DNA of 64,000 nt from Odontesthes bonariensis. Its lineage: Eukaryota > Chordata > Actinopteri > Atheriniformes > Atherinopsidae. Of the stretch, positions 52,801 to 63,936 are shown piece after piece. The DNA lies in contig NC_134509.1 of the NCBI RefSeq assembly GCF_027942865.1, positions 33,406,197-33,470,196 on the forward strand, written 5' to 3'. The notes under the pieces are model-generated. The model made no database searches. It was not told the origin of the DNA and worked only from the letters and a program-made list of their open reading frames with translations. The translations under genes and the position numbers were made by a program. Within the stretch, counting starts at the first letter, position 1. Each line of letters starts with the position of its first letter.

Positions 52801-55800
52801 GTGTGAACCAAGAACATACCTTTCCTCCTCCTCGTGGAAGCCCAGACACTGTCTTGCAAAGTCATCTTCTCTGCAGAAAATACATTTATTAAAGTAAAAA
52901 CTAAAACGCCTGGTTTCTTTCCTTATTCCCGGTAACACCTTTTCATGGCCAAATCATCTGCTTTATAGACTGCAAATGTTACTGACTCGTGATCATATCT
53001 GTGTGAGAAATAAGTGATCGTGACCAAAGTCAGTTAAAAAATTCCAAGACATTTTGACATGAAATGTGCAGGTGTATTCATAACTGCTGCATTCCTGCTG
53101 TTGTGCATGCTGAACGGATGCAAACACATGTAGGATGACGGAAAAAAAAAAAAAAAAAAAAAAAAATCTGTGGGAAGCACATGATAAGGACCTACTCAAT
53201 ATTAGGCGGATGGTTATAATGTTATGGCTGATCAGTGTATTATCATGTGAAGGAGAAAGGAAATAACACAACTGTAGAGTTGGAGAGAAGTTTTAACACG
53301 TGGCTCCATTATGGCCACAACAGAGCAGAAATAAACTATATATCTGCAAAATGTCCTCTGATTAAAGAAAAAAATTATTTGCAGTCAATACTGAAATCAA
53401 ACCACTTTATGGTCTCCTGAAAATACCATCAGGAGCAGGGCGGGTTGCGTTTTACAGAGAGGATCTTACAGAAGCTGACGCTTTAAAGAAAACATATCCG
53501 ACAATGTGTCAGACTTACAGAAACTATTCTGAAAGAGGGACTGGTGGCTGGAAAGAAACTCAGTCAGGTAAAAGTTCATGCAAAGGGCTTAAATTGTTCA
53601 CAGAAACCTAATTTATCTCTTTGATACGGTTTCCACGGGAGTTTGTAAAAATGTTTTCAGCACAATTAACACCCACCTTTCTTTATTTTTTCACCCACCC
53701 ACTATCATATTTTGAAGATAATAAAATCTGCTCCTGTGGAGCCGTGTGCAGGGCTTTAATTAGCCCTCTGTCCATCTCTGTCACACCCTATAACAGCTCT
53801 TCACCCAACAGACCAATTCGTGATCATGCACAGGAGGAATGTTCAATGGATTACGCTGTCAACAATATTTTGCTTTCCCTTCAAAAAACGCACGGAGCAA
53901 AAAAAGTTGAATCCTTCAAAATGAACATAAGCTACTTTCTGAGTTAAACTGTCAAACACTTAAGCTTCTTTCTCCGCTTCAAGGAGAAAGAAGGAAGACT
54001 GTATTGGTGGGAAACGTGCCAAGTCAAAGTCTAAAGAATATTACTGTCGATTCATTATGTTGCGGTCAATTCATTAAAATAAAACAAACACAATCTTACC
54101 CCCTGTTTTCGGCAGGAAATGACTTTGTAGGTGAAGCGCTTGCATCATATCTGCAAGAAATATACAGAATGTGACATAAGTGTCTGTGTTTTCTCCTACA
54201 ATTCAGCAATGTGGCACCCTCACAGCCATTTTCATTTGTGCTTTAGAGACTAAAAGCTCCGTTTACATACATGACCATCGGATGTGTTCAAGAGAATGTG
54301 CGTGCAATTTGATACAGAGAATAATAAGAATCAAATCAAATCAAATCAAATCGACTCAGATCTGACTTTCAGCAGCCACGTCAAAGCTGTCACCAAGGCA
54401 GCTTTTTACCATCTCAGAAACATCAACAGAATTAAAGATTCTCTCCAAAAAAGACCAGGAGAAACTCATCCATCTCCAGTAGACTCCATTACTGTAATGC
54501 TCTTTTAACTGGACTTCCCAAAAAGAGCTTTAAACATCTGCAGCTCATCCAGAACGCTGCTGCTAGAGTTTTAACCCGGACTAAGAGATCTGAACACATC
54601 ACAGCAGCTTTAAAATCTTTACTCTGGCTTCCAGTCAGTCACAGAATAGATTTTAAAAGCCTGCTGATGGTTTACAAATCCCAGAACGGTTTAGGCCCAA
54701 AATACATCTGTGATATGTTCAGAGAATATAAAGCCAGCAGAGCTCTTAGATCCAAGGACTCAGGTCAGCTGGTCCAGTCCAGAGTCCAGACTAAACATGG
54801 AGAAGCAGCATTTAGCTGTTATGCTGCTAACAAGTGGAACAAACTGCCAGTGGAGATTAAACTTTCACCAAATGGAGACATTTTTAAATCCAGGTTAAAA
54901 ACATTTCTGTTCTCACGTGTCTATGCATGAAATCTGCACGATATCTTTTAATTTTTCTGGACTGTTGCTTGTTTTTAATTAATTAATTTGTTTCTCTTTA
55001 TCTTCATGTATTTTTAATGCTTCTTCCACTCCCCGCTGCAATGCTTTTATTTTATATAAAGCACTTTGAATTGTTTTGTACATGAAATGTGCTACACAAA
55101 TAAATTTGATTTGATATTTTTTTTATGGCTGATGTTCACACAGGCACATCACAGAGGGAGACTTTCTGCTGAAGATGCACTCTCCCGGGAGAGTGCAGGG
55201 ACAGCTGTGTACAGTGTACAGGAGGAGACACATAACGCAGAAATTATGCTATATAAATGGTTGTGTTGGCTGTAGAGAGGAACAGAATAAAACAAATTTT
55301 AAATCGGATGCAAGAGAGCGAGTATGCCAACTTCTTCAAGCACCATTACATTACTGTCTGCAACACTAACTTACAAAAAAAATCCAGATAAAACCAGAGG
55401 GTGGAAAATACCTTAACCAAACTGGAGAAACTGAAAAAGGGGAAGCAAATCTCAACTATTCGCACACAACACTCCACTAACCAGAGTCCACAGTCCTGCA
55501 GCAAGCTAACGTTAGCCTGACTTGCAGCATAACAGCTGCACAATAAAGTATGCACTTTAAAATATTACAGTAACTTTAACACTTTTACCTATACACTTAC
55601 CACCTTGCAATAAAAAAGAAACCGAAATCATTCAGGGTCACTCACCTGTCCAGCAGAAATATGGCTAACTCCGCGTCTGATTTTATTCTTTTCTGTTTCC
55701 GTAGCTCTCTCCATCTCGGAAAAGCTGCTCCGATATTGACTCTTGTTCTGTCTCGGGCTCGATTCAACTCTTTGTGTAAAGCTCGCCTTTCGTCGGAGGT

Positions 55801-55956
55801 TTTCTTCTTTTTAGTCGTCTTTGCCGTGTATGCTGTTATTAGCAAGGGAGGAATCGGCAGTTTTATCATTGCTACTGGATGCTTCTCAGCTACTATTAGC
55901 AAAAGTTTTCCCGAGGCTGCGTGCTGCAGGGTTGGAGTTGGAGTGAGAACGCGCAT
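49871..55956 (-). CDS. Two-finger C2H2 protein with conserved basic N-terminal module, 412 aa
   Basis: Coding exons: 55956-55646, 54150-54100, 52870-52820, 52209-52144, 52062-51961, 51887-51805, 50880-50819, 50585-50372, 50169-49871 (1239 nt, all phases match). The N-terminal exon carries a basic helix-like block (KTSDERRALHKELNRARDRT, then RVNIGAAFPRWRELRKQK and SDAELAIFLLDRY), a motif I recall from other fish zinc-finger proteins. The middle exons are acidic (EDDFARQCLGFHEEEE; EISEEDVSDDEDYMP). The last exon has two fingers: CPTCGKVFSQNQGLKRHLMIH and CFTCGRGFTQSGNLKTHMRVH. A second possible start is the later Met in MIKLPIPPLL. Introns contain a TIR element and a LINE fragment. Function is inferred only as DNA binding. 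A tandem relative lies at 56528-61492. Confidence 0.82.
52318..52756. mobile_element. Short TIR DNA element with a small internal ORF
   Basis: Left end CGCATTTCCACTAGCTCG and right end CGAGCTAGTGGAAAAGCG are inverse copies. A partial third copy of the end occurs at about 52707-52725. The plus strand encodes a short peptide beginning MEDIEALVLLLTLWLFVAQK and stopping near 52590. It is CpG-rich and lies in an intron of the two-finger gene, antisense to it. The superfamily is uncertain (Harbinger-like by structure). Confidence 0.6.
53142..53240. mobile_element. A-run plus Tc1-like terminal fragment
   Basis: An A-run at about 53142-53166 is followed by GGACCTACTCAATATTAGGC and TGTTATGGCTGATCAGTG. 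This is the same 3' end as in the fragment at 46871-47075. Confidence 0.4.
54330..55115 (+). mobile_element. 5'-truncated LINE, reverse-transcriptase C-terminus and 3' end (uninterrupted copy)
   Basis: Begins near an (AATCA)n tract. The plus strand encodes the C-terminal end of an L2/CR1-like LINE polyprotein: [52 protein letters not shown], ending [15 protein letters not shown] at 54930 with small frame breaks upstream. The 3' UTR ends in an AAATAAATTTGATTTGATA tail. It lies in intron 1 of the two-finger gene, antisense. Confidence 0.8.
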
Positions 55957-56527
55957 GCGCGGCTGAGTGGCGCAGCATTAGCATCAATGTGTCTGATTGG
56001 TTGCATGTGAACCATAGACAAAGATTTGTTTTTATTATTCTTTATATGTTTATGGGTGCAACGATGAAGGCTTGTAATGCATCACTGGGAGCAAAAACTA
56101 TGGAGCCTTGGAGGATATTCATTCAGCTTTTTTTAATTTGAGAAAAATCTAAGAAAACACAGATATTACACGCAGAGGAGTCTGCTGATAACAGAGAGAG
56201 CAGTTGCAGCTGGCTCAATTGGCAGGAAGCATGGCTGCAACAAGAGGGCTGTCTATGAAAACTACTGAAAGGATTATGAACATTTTTGTTGAGAAAAAAA
56301 AAAAAAAAAAAAAAAAAGTCTGATGAAGCATGAACAGACTTTTTTGTCAAATCCATTGGATTACAGTTTTACATCAATCTGGGATCCTAACAAATTCCTG
56401 TGACAATCCAACACATAAACCAGCTTGTATCCATGTATTCAATTAAATGAAACACAAGTTTTCATTAAAACAGCATGAATACACCATATATCAGAAACAG
56501 ATTCTAAATCTTGCTGCTGTATATTTT
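55957..56527. other. Promoter side of the two-finger gene and 3' flank of the eight-finger gene
   Basis: The first ~30 bp upstream of the start are CpG-rich (CGCGCATGCGCGG). The remainder is probably the 3' UTR of the upstream eight-finger gene, with an A-run at about 56296-56319. The two minus-strand genes are only 571 bp apart here. Confidence 0.4.
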
Positions 56528-59500
56528 CTAGATGACATTTCTTTGGTTTCCCTCTAACAACTGTTTGGGTCTCCCCAGAGGTTTCGTTGGAGGCTTGGGC
56601 TTCTTGTCGTGAATCTTCAGATGCGCTTGATAAGTCTGAGAGAAACGGAAACCTTTCCCACACTTCTCACACGTATACGGCCTTTCTCCTGTGTGAACTC
56701 TAAAGTGATTTTTAAGAGTTCCCGCTCTGGAGAAGTTTTTACCACAAATCGAGCACAAGTGAGGCCTCTCACCTGTGTGGGTCTTGAGGTGCACTTTCAG
56801 GTAAGTGCGATGTAAAAATGACTTCCCACACTGGCCACAGTGGAAGTTCTTCTGTCCGATGTGGATGGCCTCGTGTTTTTTAAGAGACTGCAGTGTAGTG
56901 CAAGTCTTTCCACACTCCGAACAGCGGAAAGGGGAATCTCCTGTGTGGGTGCGCTGGTGGATTTCAACAGAATTCTCCGTTTTGAATGTCTTGTCACAGT
57001 CAGGACACGCGTAGGGCTTCTTGTGACTCTCGCGGTGTTCCTCCAGCTGCCGTTTCTCAGGGAAGTCCATTCCACAATCTCCACAAATATGAGCGGTGAC
57101 AGGAGCTTCTTTAAGCTGCCTCTCCTCTTGAACTAATGTCCACTTATGCAGCTCCCCTGTGAGCCAAAAAGCATTTATTGTTAAGACAGCTCTGTATTGA
57201 TAAGGCTAAGTCACACCTGCATTTAAAACACATATATTACTTCTCATAAAATTACCACAGTTTGCAGAGAGACATTTAATTTGTGGTCATGTTCAAATAA
57301 AGCTGCCAAAGCCTTTTAGGTGGTGATGAATCAGTTTTTTTGTGTGAACTACAGGTCTACGAATGTTAAGATATTTTACAATTTGATTAGATTCTGAGTC
57401 CCCGAGTCAGAATCTAAGTATGATTACTTTCTGTAAGTTTACAGAAGTACAGTTAAAACAAATGAATACAGTAAGCTTAGGCAAGAAACTTTCTTCGTGT
57501 AGTTATATGTCAGAATCCTGAGATAAAAACATTTAGTCTGAGCTGAGGAAGCAAAGGAGTCACGGGGATCAAGGGAGTAGTTGTTGTCCATCAGCAGCTA
57601 CGACAATCGTGAGACAAGCTATGATCCAGAGACGGCAATCACAAAACAAGATAAAGAGCTTCCTCTTACCTAGCTTGAGTTTCAAACTTAATAATATTTT
57701 AACTACTGATTTTATCTATTGTTCTTTCTTTTTTGTTTGAAATTTAAATCGTGCTTTTTATTTCTACTGTTTTAATGTCTTTGTTAAGCAGCTCATCCAG
57801 AACGCTGCTGCTAGAGTTTTAACCCAGACTAAGAGATCTGAACACATCACAGCAGCTTTAAAATCTTTACACTGGCTTCCAGTCAGTCATAGAATAGATT
57901 TTGATTGAGCTTCTTTATTAATAAAATTGTTTCTATCAGAGAGAAGATTGATGGAGTCCTTCCCACTATTATCAGTGATGTATCATCAAGTACAGCAGCT
58001 TTAGAAGTATCTTTAGAACCTGATTTGTATTTAGACGGCTTCTGCCCAGTTGATCTCTCTGAACTAACAACAGCAATAGTCTCTTCTAAACCATCAACTT
58101 GTGTTTTAGACCCAATCCCAACCAGACTGTTCAAGGAGGTTTTCCCATTAATTGACACTTCCATATTGGATTTGATCAATCTGTCTTTGTTGACAGGATA
58201 TGTACCTCAGCCTTTTAAGGTTGCTGTAATTAAACCTTTACTTAAAAAACCTACTCTTGATTCAGAAGTGTTGGCTCATTATAGACCTATATCCAATCTC
58301 CCTTTATGTCTAAAGTTCTTGAAAAAATAGTTGCAGCTCAGCTTTGTGATCATTTACACAGAAATAATTTGTTTGAAGAGTTTCAGTCAGGATTCAGAGT
58401 GCATCATAGCACAGAAACAGCACTGCTGAAAGTTACCAATGATCTCCTCTTAGCCTCTGATAGCGGACTTGTGTCTGTGCTTGTCCTGTTGGATCTCAGT
58501 GCTGCATTTGATACGGTCGATCACAGTATCTTATTACACAGACTTGAACATGTTATTGGGATTAAAGGAACTGCATTAGGCTGGTTTAAATCATATTTAT
58601 CTGATAGATTTCAGTTTGTTCTTGTAAACGAAGAATCTTCCTCACACACCAGAGTAAGTCATGGAGTTCCCCAGGGTTCTGTGCTTGGACCGATTCTTTT
58701 TACTTTATACATGCTTCCATTAGGTAACATTATTAGACAGCATGGCATAAATTTCCATTGCTATGCTGATGATACTCAGCTGTACTTATCTATAAAACCA
58801 GATGAAACCAATAGGTTGGTCAGACTACAAGCATGTCTTAAAGACATAAAGACCTGGATGACTCAGAACTGTCTGCTTCTAAATTCAGACAAAACTGAAG
58901 TCGTTATCTTTGGACCTGAGCGTTTCAGGGAGAAATTGTCTAGCTATATAGTTACTCTAGATGGTATTTCCTTGGCTTCTAGTTCTACAGTGAGGAACCT
59001 TGGAGTTATTTTTGACCAGAACTTATCATTTGACTCGCATATAAAACAGGTTTCTAGGACTGCCTTCTTTCACCTTCGTAATATTGTTAAAATCAGGAAC
59101 ATCTTGTCTCAGAGTGATGCAGAAAAACTAATTCATGCATTTGTTACTTCAAGATTGGACTACTGTAATTCTTTATTATTGGGCTGTCCTACATATTCTC
59201 TGAAAAGCCTTCAGTTGATCCAAAATGCTGCAGCCAGAGTTTTGACGAGAACTAACAGCAGAGATCATATTTCTCCAGTTTTAGCTTCTCTTCATTGGCT
59301 CCCTGTTAAATTCAGAATAGAATTTAAGATTCTTCTCCTCACATATAAAGCTCTTAATGACCGAGCTCCATCATATCTTAAAGATCTCATTGTAAGATAT
59401 TTTCCTAACAGAGCACTTCGTTCCCAAACTGCAGGTTTACTTGAGGTTCCCAGAGTTTCTAAAAGTAGAATGGGAGGCAGAGCCTTCAGTTATCAGGCCC

Positions 59501-61217
59501 CTCTATTGTGGAATAAGCTGCCAGTAAATGTCCGGGAAGCAGACACCCTTTCCACTTTTAAGACCAGGCTTAAAACTTTCCTTTTTGATAAAGCTTATAG
59601 TTAGGGATGGCTCAGGTGATCCTGAAACATCCCATAGTTAAGCTGCTATAGGCCTAGACTGCTGGGGGGCCTCATCTGACACACCTTTCCTCACTTTACT
59701 CTCTTTATGTATATGTGACATTATTGTGGTCATTAACTCGTGTTTCCCTGTTCCAACAGATATCCTTTGAATGGTGTTACAGTGCCGCCGTCGCGGTGGC
59801 CCCCTGCCCCCCTCCCCCCCCCCTTTTTCTGTCTTCTCAAACCCCAGCTGGTCGAGGCGGATGGCCACCCTTCCTGAGTCTGGTTCTGCCAGAGGTTTCT
59901 TCCTGTTAAAAGGGAGTCGTTTCTCTCCACAGTCGCCTCAGGCACGCCGCTCAGGCCGGGAGATTGGACCGAAAAACAAAAAGTTTTCAGTGCAATCTGT
60001 TGGTTTTCTTAGCTAGGAAATTGTTTTTGAATTGGCTCTATATGAACGAATTGGATTATTTTATGAATTATGATTATTATTAATTAATTGAATTCCAATT
60101 GGCTTGAATTGGACTTACTATCTAAGTGCCTTGAGATGACATTTGTTGTATTTGGCGCTATATAAATAAAAATGAATTGAATTGAATTGAATTTTAAACG
60201 CCTGCTGATGGTTTACAAATCCCAGAACGGTTTAGGCCCAAAATACATCTGTGATATGTTCAGAGAATATAAACCTAGCAGAGCTCTTAGATCCAAGGAC
60301 TCAGGTCAGCTGGTCCAGTCCAGAGTCCAGACTAAACATGGAGAAGCAGCATTTAGCTGTTATGCTGCAAACAAGTGGAACAAACTGCCAGTGGAGATTA
60401 AACTTTCACCAAATGGAGACATTTTTAAATCCAGGTTAAAAACATTTCTTTTCTCACGTGTCTATGCATGAAATCTGCACGATATCTTTGAATTTGTCTG
60501 GATTGTTGCTTGTTTTTAAATTCATTTAAATCATTTTATTTGTTTATCTTTATATTCTTAATGTATTTTTTAATGCTTCTTCCACTCCCTGCTGCAATTC
60601 TTTTATTTTAAGTAAAGCCCTTTGAATCGCCTTGTTGTTGAATTGTGCTATACAAATAAACTTGCCTTACCTTTGTGAACCTTCATGTGTGTTTTGAGGT
60701 TTCCATCCTGGGTGAATCCTCGTCCACATATGAAGCATTTGAAAGGTCTTTTTCCCGAGTGAATCACGAGGTGCCGTTTTAGGGCGTTGTTGCAAGGCAA
60801 CTCTCTTCCGCAGTTTGGACAGATGTATTTCTTCTTTGGTTCTAATTGACATAAAAAAAAAAAAAAAAAAAAATTAATAACAAATTACAGAGTTTGTTAT
60901 ACGTTGCATAAACAAGCATTTTTCAAGCCATAAAAAAAAGGCATCCATGACTTCAAATAAAATGATTTAAAAACCTGGATTAGAACACATGTACTGGAGG
61001 TTACTCTGTGAGGCGTTTAAAACAGAAGTGGAAAGTTATGGTAAAAAAATGACCGACGATGCTGTTCTCACTTTTAACTTGAATTTTGTCTGCCGCTGCT
61101 GGTTTTCCTCCCGATTCTACGGTGGGAGCTTCATGCACGGTGTCCTCTTTGCCCACGGACTGAACTGTTTTCAGGCTTTTCTTTACTTTTAGGACACCGC
61201 TCGTTCTGTTGGAAGAG

Positions 61218-61248
<31 letters not shown>

Positions 61249-61492
61249 ATGAGAAAGGAAATACATTTACATGAACCAAAAACTCTTGGTAAACTTACTG
61301 AACATGCGAAGGAGGCACGTAGTCTTCATCATCACTGTCGTCACAGAAACTGTTCCCCTCTGTCGCTTCCGCTTCCTCTTCCTCTTCCTCTTCCTCTTCC
61401 TCTTCAACTTCTCTCATGTCCTCTGCTGGAGAACAGACTTCTCCCATGTCCTCTGCTGGAGAACACATCCCATCAACTGCCTGATAACAATA
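56528..61492 (-). CDS. Eight-finger C2H2 protein, 5'-incomplete tandem relative, about 375 aa visible
   Basis: Exons on the minus strand: 61492-61299, 61205-61072, 60841-60671, 57156-56528, in matching phases. Exon 61492-61299 parallels 52062-51961 of the neighbour (DGMCSPAED versus [22 protein letters not shown] versus SDDEDYMPASRVQ). Exon 61205 parallels 51887, and exon 60841 encodes two fingers like the neighbour's last exon ([32 protein letters not shown]). The last exon adds six further fingers and a basic tail ([11 protein letters not shown]). Relative to its paralogue the first visible exon has gained two bases after the acceptor, so the ancestral splice phase would no longer fit. The counterparts of the neighbour's first four exons are absent. 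Translation could begin at the Met in DGMCSP. Whether this is a live gene with a new 5' end or a decaying copy is open. Confidence 0.65.
57787..57902 (+). mobile_element. Outer LINE, left part (split by a younger insertion)
   Basis: From gcagctcatccagaacgctg to agaatagatttt this matches 54536-54654 of the uninterrupted copy almost base for base. The rest of the same element resumes at 60191. Confidence 0.85.
57903..60190 (+). mobile_element. L2-like LINE, 5'-truncated, nested in an older LINE
   Basis: The plus strand encodes a non-LTR reverse transcriptase. Residues before 58305 ([22 protein letters not shown]) are in one frame and the main ORF to 59604 is in another, consistent with a one-base loss near 58300. 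Motifs include [26 protein letters not shown] and the catalytic [13 protein letters not shown]; the end reads TFLFDKAYS. The 3' UTR holds a C-run near 59800-59822 and ends in (TGAAT)n repeats at about 60170-60190. The 5' third including the endonuclease is missing. It lies antisense in an intron of the eight-finger gene. Confidence 0.88.
60191..60665 (+). mobile_element. Outer LINE, right part
   Basis: Resumes as TTTTAAACGCCTGCTGATGG and continues through the C-terminal coding segment ending at 60471 ([15 protein letters not shown]) and its 3' UTR, matching 54650-55110. The very end adjoins the donor of the eight-finger gene's exon at 60671. Confidence 0.85.
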
Positions 61493-61572
61493 CTGTGTAG
61501 AAGGTCAAAAATCATTTCACAATGACACTTAACACACTGCAGCTCACATATAATGTATTACAGGCTTTAGAG

Positions 61573-61750
61573 CAGGGGTCTCAAACTGGTCCATGAAAGG
61601 GCCGTGTCGGTGCAGGTTTTTGTTACAACCCTGCAGCAGCACAGCTGACTTGTATCCTTCAATCAACTGAACTGGTAAGACCTTCAGTGCAGACAGTTCA
61701 GCTGATTGAATGAAACAAGTCAGCTGTGCTGGACCAGTTTGACACCCCTG
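61573..61750. mobile_element. hAT MITE with perfect 8-bp target-site duplication
   Basis: Ends CAGGGGTCTCAAACTGGTCC and GGACCAGTTTGACACCCCTG. Flanked by CTTTAGAG at 61565-61572 and 61751-61758. The 178-bp element has inverted internal blocks. Homology between the two tandem zinc-finger genes stops at this insertion. Confidence 0.92.
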
Positions 61751-61872
61751 CTTTAGAGGGAGCTACAGAATTTGGGATTTTTCCTAAACAGCCTATTTAA
61801 TATTCTACTTCCAGAATCCCATGACAGTTCAAGCTAACATGTCTAAAAAAAAAAAAGTAGCCGACGGCAGCT

Positions 61873-62363
61873 TTAAAGTGATAGTTCGGAGTAGATTCAC
61901 CCTAGGGTCATTTGAACCGTGACATCCAGCCAAGTAGCCCACCCGGAGTTTTTTTCGATCTTGGCTGAACATCAGCTGAGTTACTGAGTTATCCCGAATA
62001 TCTTAGTACAAGCGCTAATGGAACCTGGCACTATCTCCAAAATTACCGCACTAAAATCATATGCCATGACACCAAACTTCTACAGTAGTACAAATATGGT
62101 CTGTACTCACAAAACGATGCAGTTTGAAGTTTGTACATAGTCCAGGAGTTTATTATTATCAACACAAGCCTATTAGCTTCTCTGCAGCTAAAGCTGCGTC
62201 GACGTCACTTCCTTGATCTGGGAGCTTCAAAGTAAGATGAGGGTTGATCTACTACTGTAGACAACAAAGTATATGCTATATTCTACATGATTTTTTTTAT
62301 GAATTTTATGTTGTAGAGTTGTGAATTTATTTTATCAATGGAGAAATTGAGCAGCCTTGCTTT
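61873..62363. mobile_element. Palindromic TTAA MITE (copy C), right arm missing
   Basis: Starts TTAAAGTGATAGTTCGGAGT and follows the left arm and loop of the element at 13330-14204 to about GCAGCCTTGCTTT, then stops. The expected second arm is replaced by a LINE 3' tail. Confidence 0.8.
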
Positions 62364-62540
62364 TGTTCAAGAACCAGCAACAAAAACAGGAACCAGGAAC
62401 CAACCCCCTCAGGGTCCCCCCAGAAGAGCTGGAGGAAGTGGCCGGGGACAGGGACGTCTGGGTCTCTCTGCTCAAGCTGCTGCCCCCGCGACCCGATCCC
62501 CGGAGCAGCGGAAGATAATGGATGGATGGATGGATGGTTA
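62364..62540 (+). mobile_element. RTE-like LINE 3' end with (TGGA)n tail
   Basis: The plus strand reads LEEVAGDRDVWVSLLKLLPP followed by RPD and a stop, then GGAAGATAATGGATGGATGG repeats. This is the common C-terminal end and tail of a fish non-LTR element. Only the last ~170 bp are present. Confidence 0.65.
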
Positions 62541-62697
62541 TTGAGATAAGAATTCAGTATGTCCACCCCAGGGCTTGCTCTTTTATTAAAGTTCTAACAA
62601 GGTCTATCTTGCTTTGAGTACAACAGACTGCAGTTCGAAATGTTCACAGCAGACAATACCACTGGATTTTTAGTGAGGTGCCATGTTCAGACACTAT

Positions 62698-63900
62698 TTA
62701 CCACTTACCAAGGCCCCGTCTGACTTGCTTCTCCAATAGCTCCTGAATACTTGGAGCTGGGACACCAGACAGTACTCCGTGCTGCAGAGGGTCGTCCGGC
62801 CTCTTTTCGGATACTCGAGGTAGACCATGTTCTGATGACACCCGTTTTCTGACAACAGCCTTCTGAAGGTCTTGAATGTAGCTGTAGTCCTTGTCCTCTT
62901 TCACAGCATACAAACTCCACTTTCTGGACTTCTTGTTGAAAAGTTTGCGGTATCTAATCAACAAATTACAAAGCCAATAAATGACCAGCACCATCATGCC
63001 TTGAAACAACAAAATGACTGCCACAGCATCATAATTCATCTTTAAATGGATTCCTACATCTTTATCGCATGGTTATATTTTTATAACTTACTCCAGTGAG
63101 CCATCACGCCTTCTCTTGGGTTGCCTGTGGACATGGTGGTTGTAGTCCAGGGCTGCGAGCAATACTCTGGCTTCGTACACTGGAGGGCTGAAACTGAAGT
63201 GCTTGCTGGCGTACATCAAGATATGGTTGTGGTAAGACTCCAACTCAGCAGTTGACCTACAAATATAGAAGGAAAATTTAGAGAATACAGTGTCATTCCA
63301 ATATGTTGTCTACATATACTAACTGTGTCACGCCACAAAAGCAAGTCAAACAGAACACAGCATTCACATTTCTCAAGACAGTTTGCAGAAATTCAGATTC
63401 TATCACTACCTGAAGTGCAGGTACTTTGGAACCTGGTGGAGCCAGCGTTCATTCAGAATGATTTCTGACAAGGCTTCGTGTGCCACAGACCCCTTCTGGA
63501 TCCAGTCTTTATCCCTTTCATCGTTCAAGGAGCCGTGCTGACAGGCATCCAGGGACCACTGTTCTCCAGTCACATGGTGCAAAAGACCAACCCACATGTC
63601 CTGGGGAAAAAAAGAATAACAACTCAAAAAACAGCAATGTAAGTCCATTGATCAAATCAAGAGGGTGCTCGTCACACCCATACCTGCACCAATATTTACT
63701 GTAGCAAAATGGTAGTTTTGGTCACACATCACTGTAGCGAAGAAGAAAGCACTGTTGTAATTATTTAGATATTTGGGAGTACTAATACAACTCACAAAGA
63801 ATTCGTCATAACTGTCAACTGATTTGCAGCAGAACCAAAAATGATTGCAAATGTCCTTGCTCCATTGCAGAAGGATAGAACACCCCTTCTGCTGACCTGC
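62698..63900 (-). CDS. Partial multi-exon gene of unrecognised family (C-terminal part, 238 aa visible)
   Basis: Exons on the minus strand: 63900-63796, 63600-63410, 63256-63092, 62953-62698, with matching phases (717 nt including the stop). The product is rich in Trp, His and Cys: ILLQWSKDICNHFWFCCKS, DMWVGLLHHVTGEQWSLDAC, ILNERWLHQVPKYLHFR, YHNHILMYASKHFSFSPPVY, ARVLLAALDYNHHVHRQPKR, KWSLYAVKEDKDYSYIQDL. I recall similar blocks from large uncharacterised fish and invertebrate proteins, possibly derived from a transposase, but cannot name the family. The last exon contains a perfect donor (CCTTG|GTAAGT at 62709/62708) 8 bases before its stop, so the transcript may continue. The 5' part lies beyond the right edge of the window. 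Confidence 0.6.
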
Positions 63901-63936
63901 CTGAAAAGAAAGAAAGAAAGAAAGAAAGAAAGAATA
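63901..63936. repeat. (AGAA)n microsatellite serving as a polypyrimidine tract
   Basis: On the minus strand this is (TTTC)n running straight into the CAG acceptor of the exon at 63900. Confidence 0.85.

Noticed and set aside
61249-61525. Plus-strand PLPLPLPL / FLFLFLF ORFs
   Set aside because: Antisense readings of the GAGGAA run that encodes glutamates on the minus strand.
62953-63039. Hydrophobic N-terminus (VAVILLFQGMMVLVIYWLC) in the open frame ending at 62698
   Set aside because: This part is intron: an acceptor at 62954/62955 joins in phase to the exon at 63256-63092. It is not a membrane segment.
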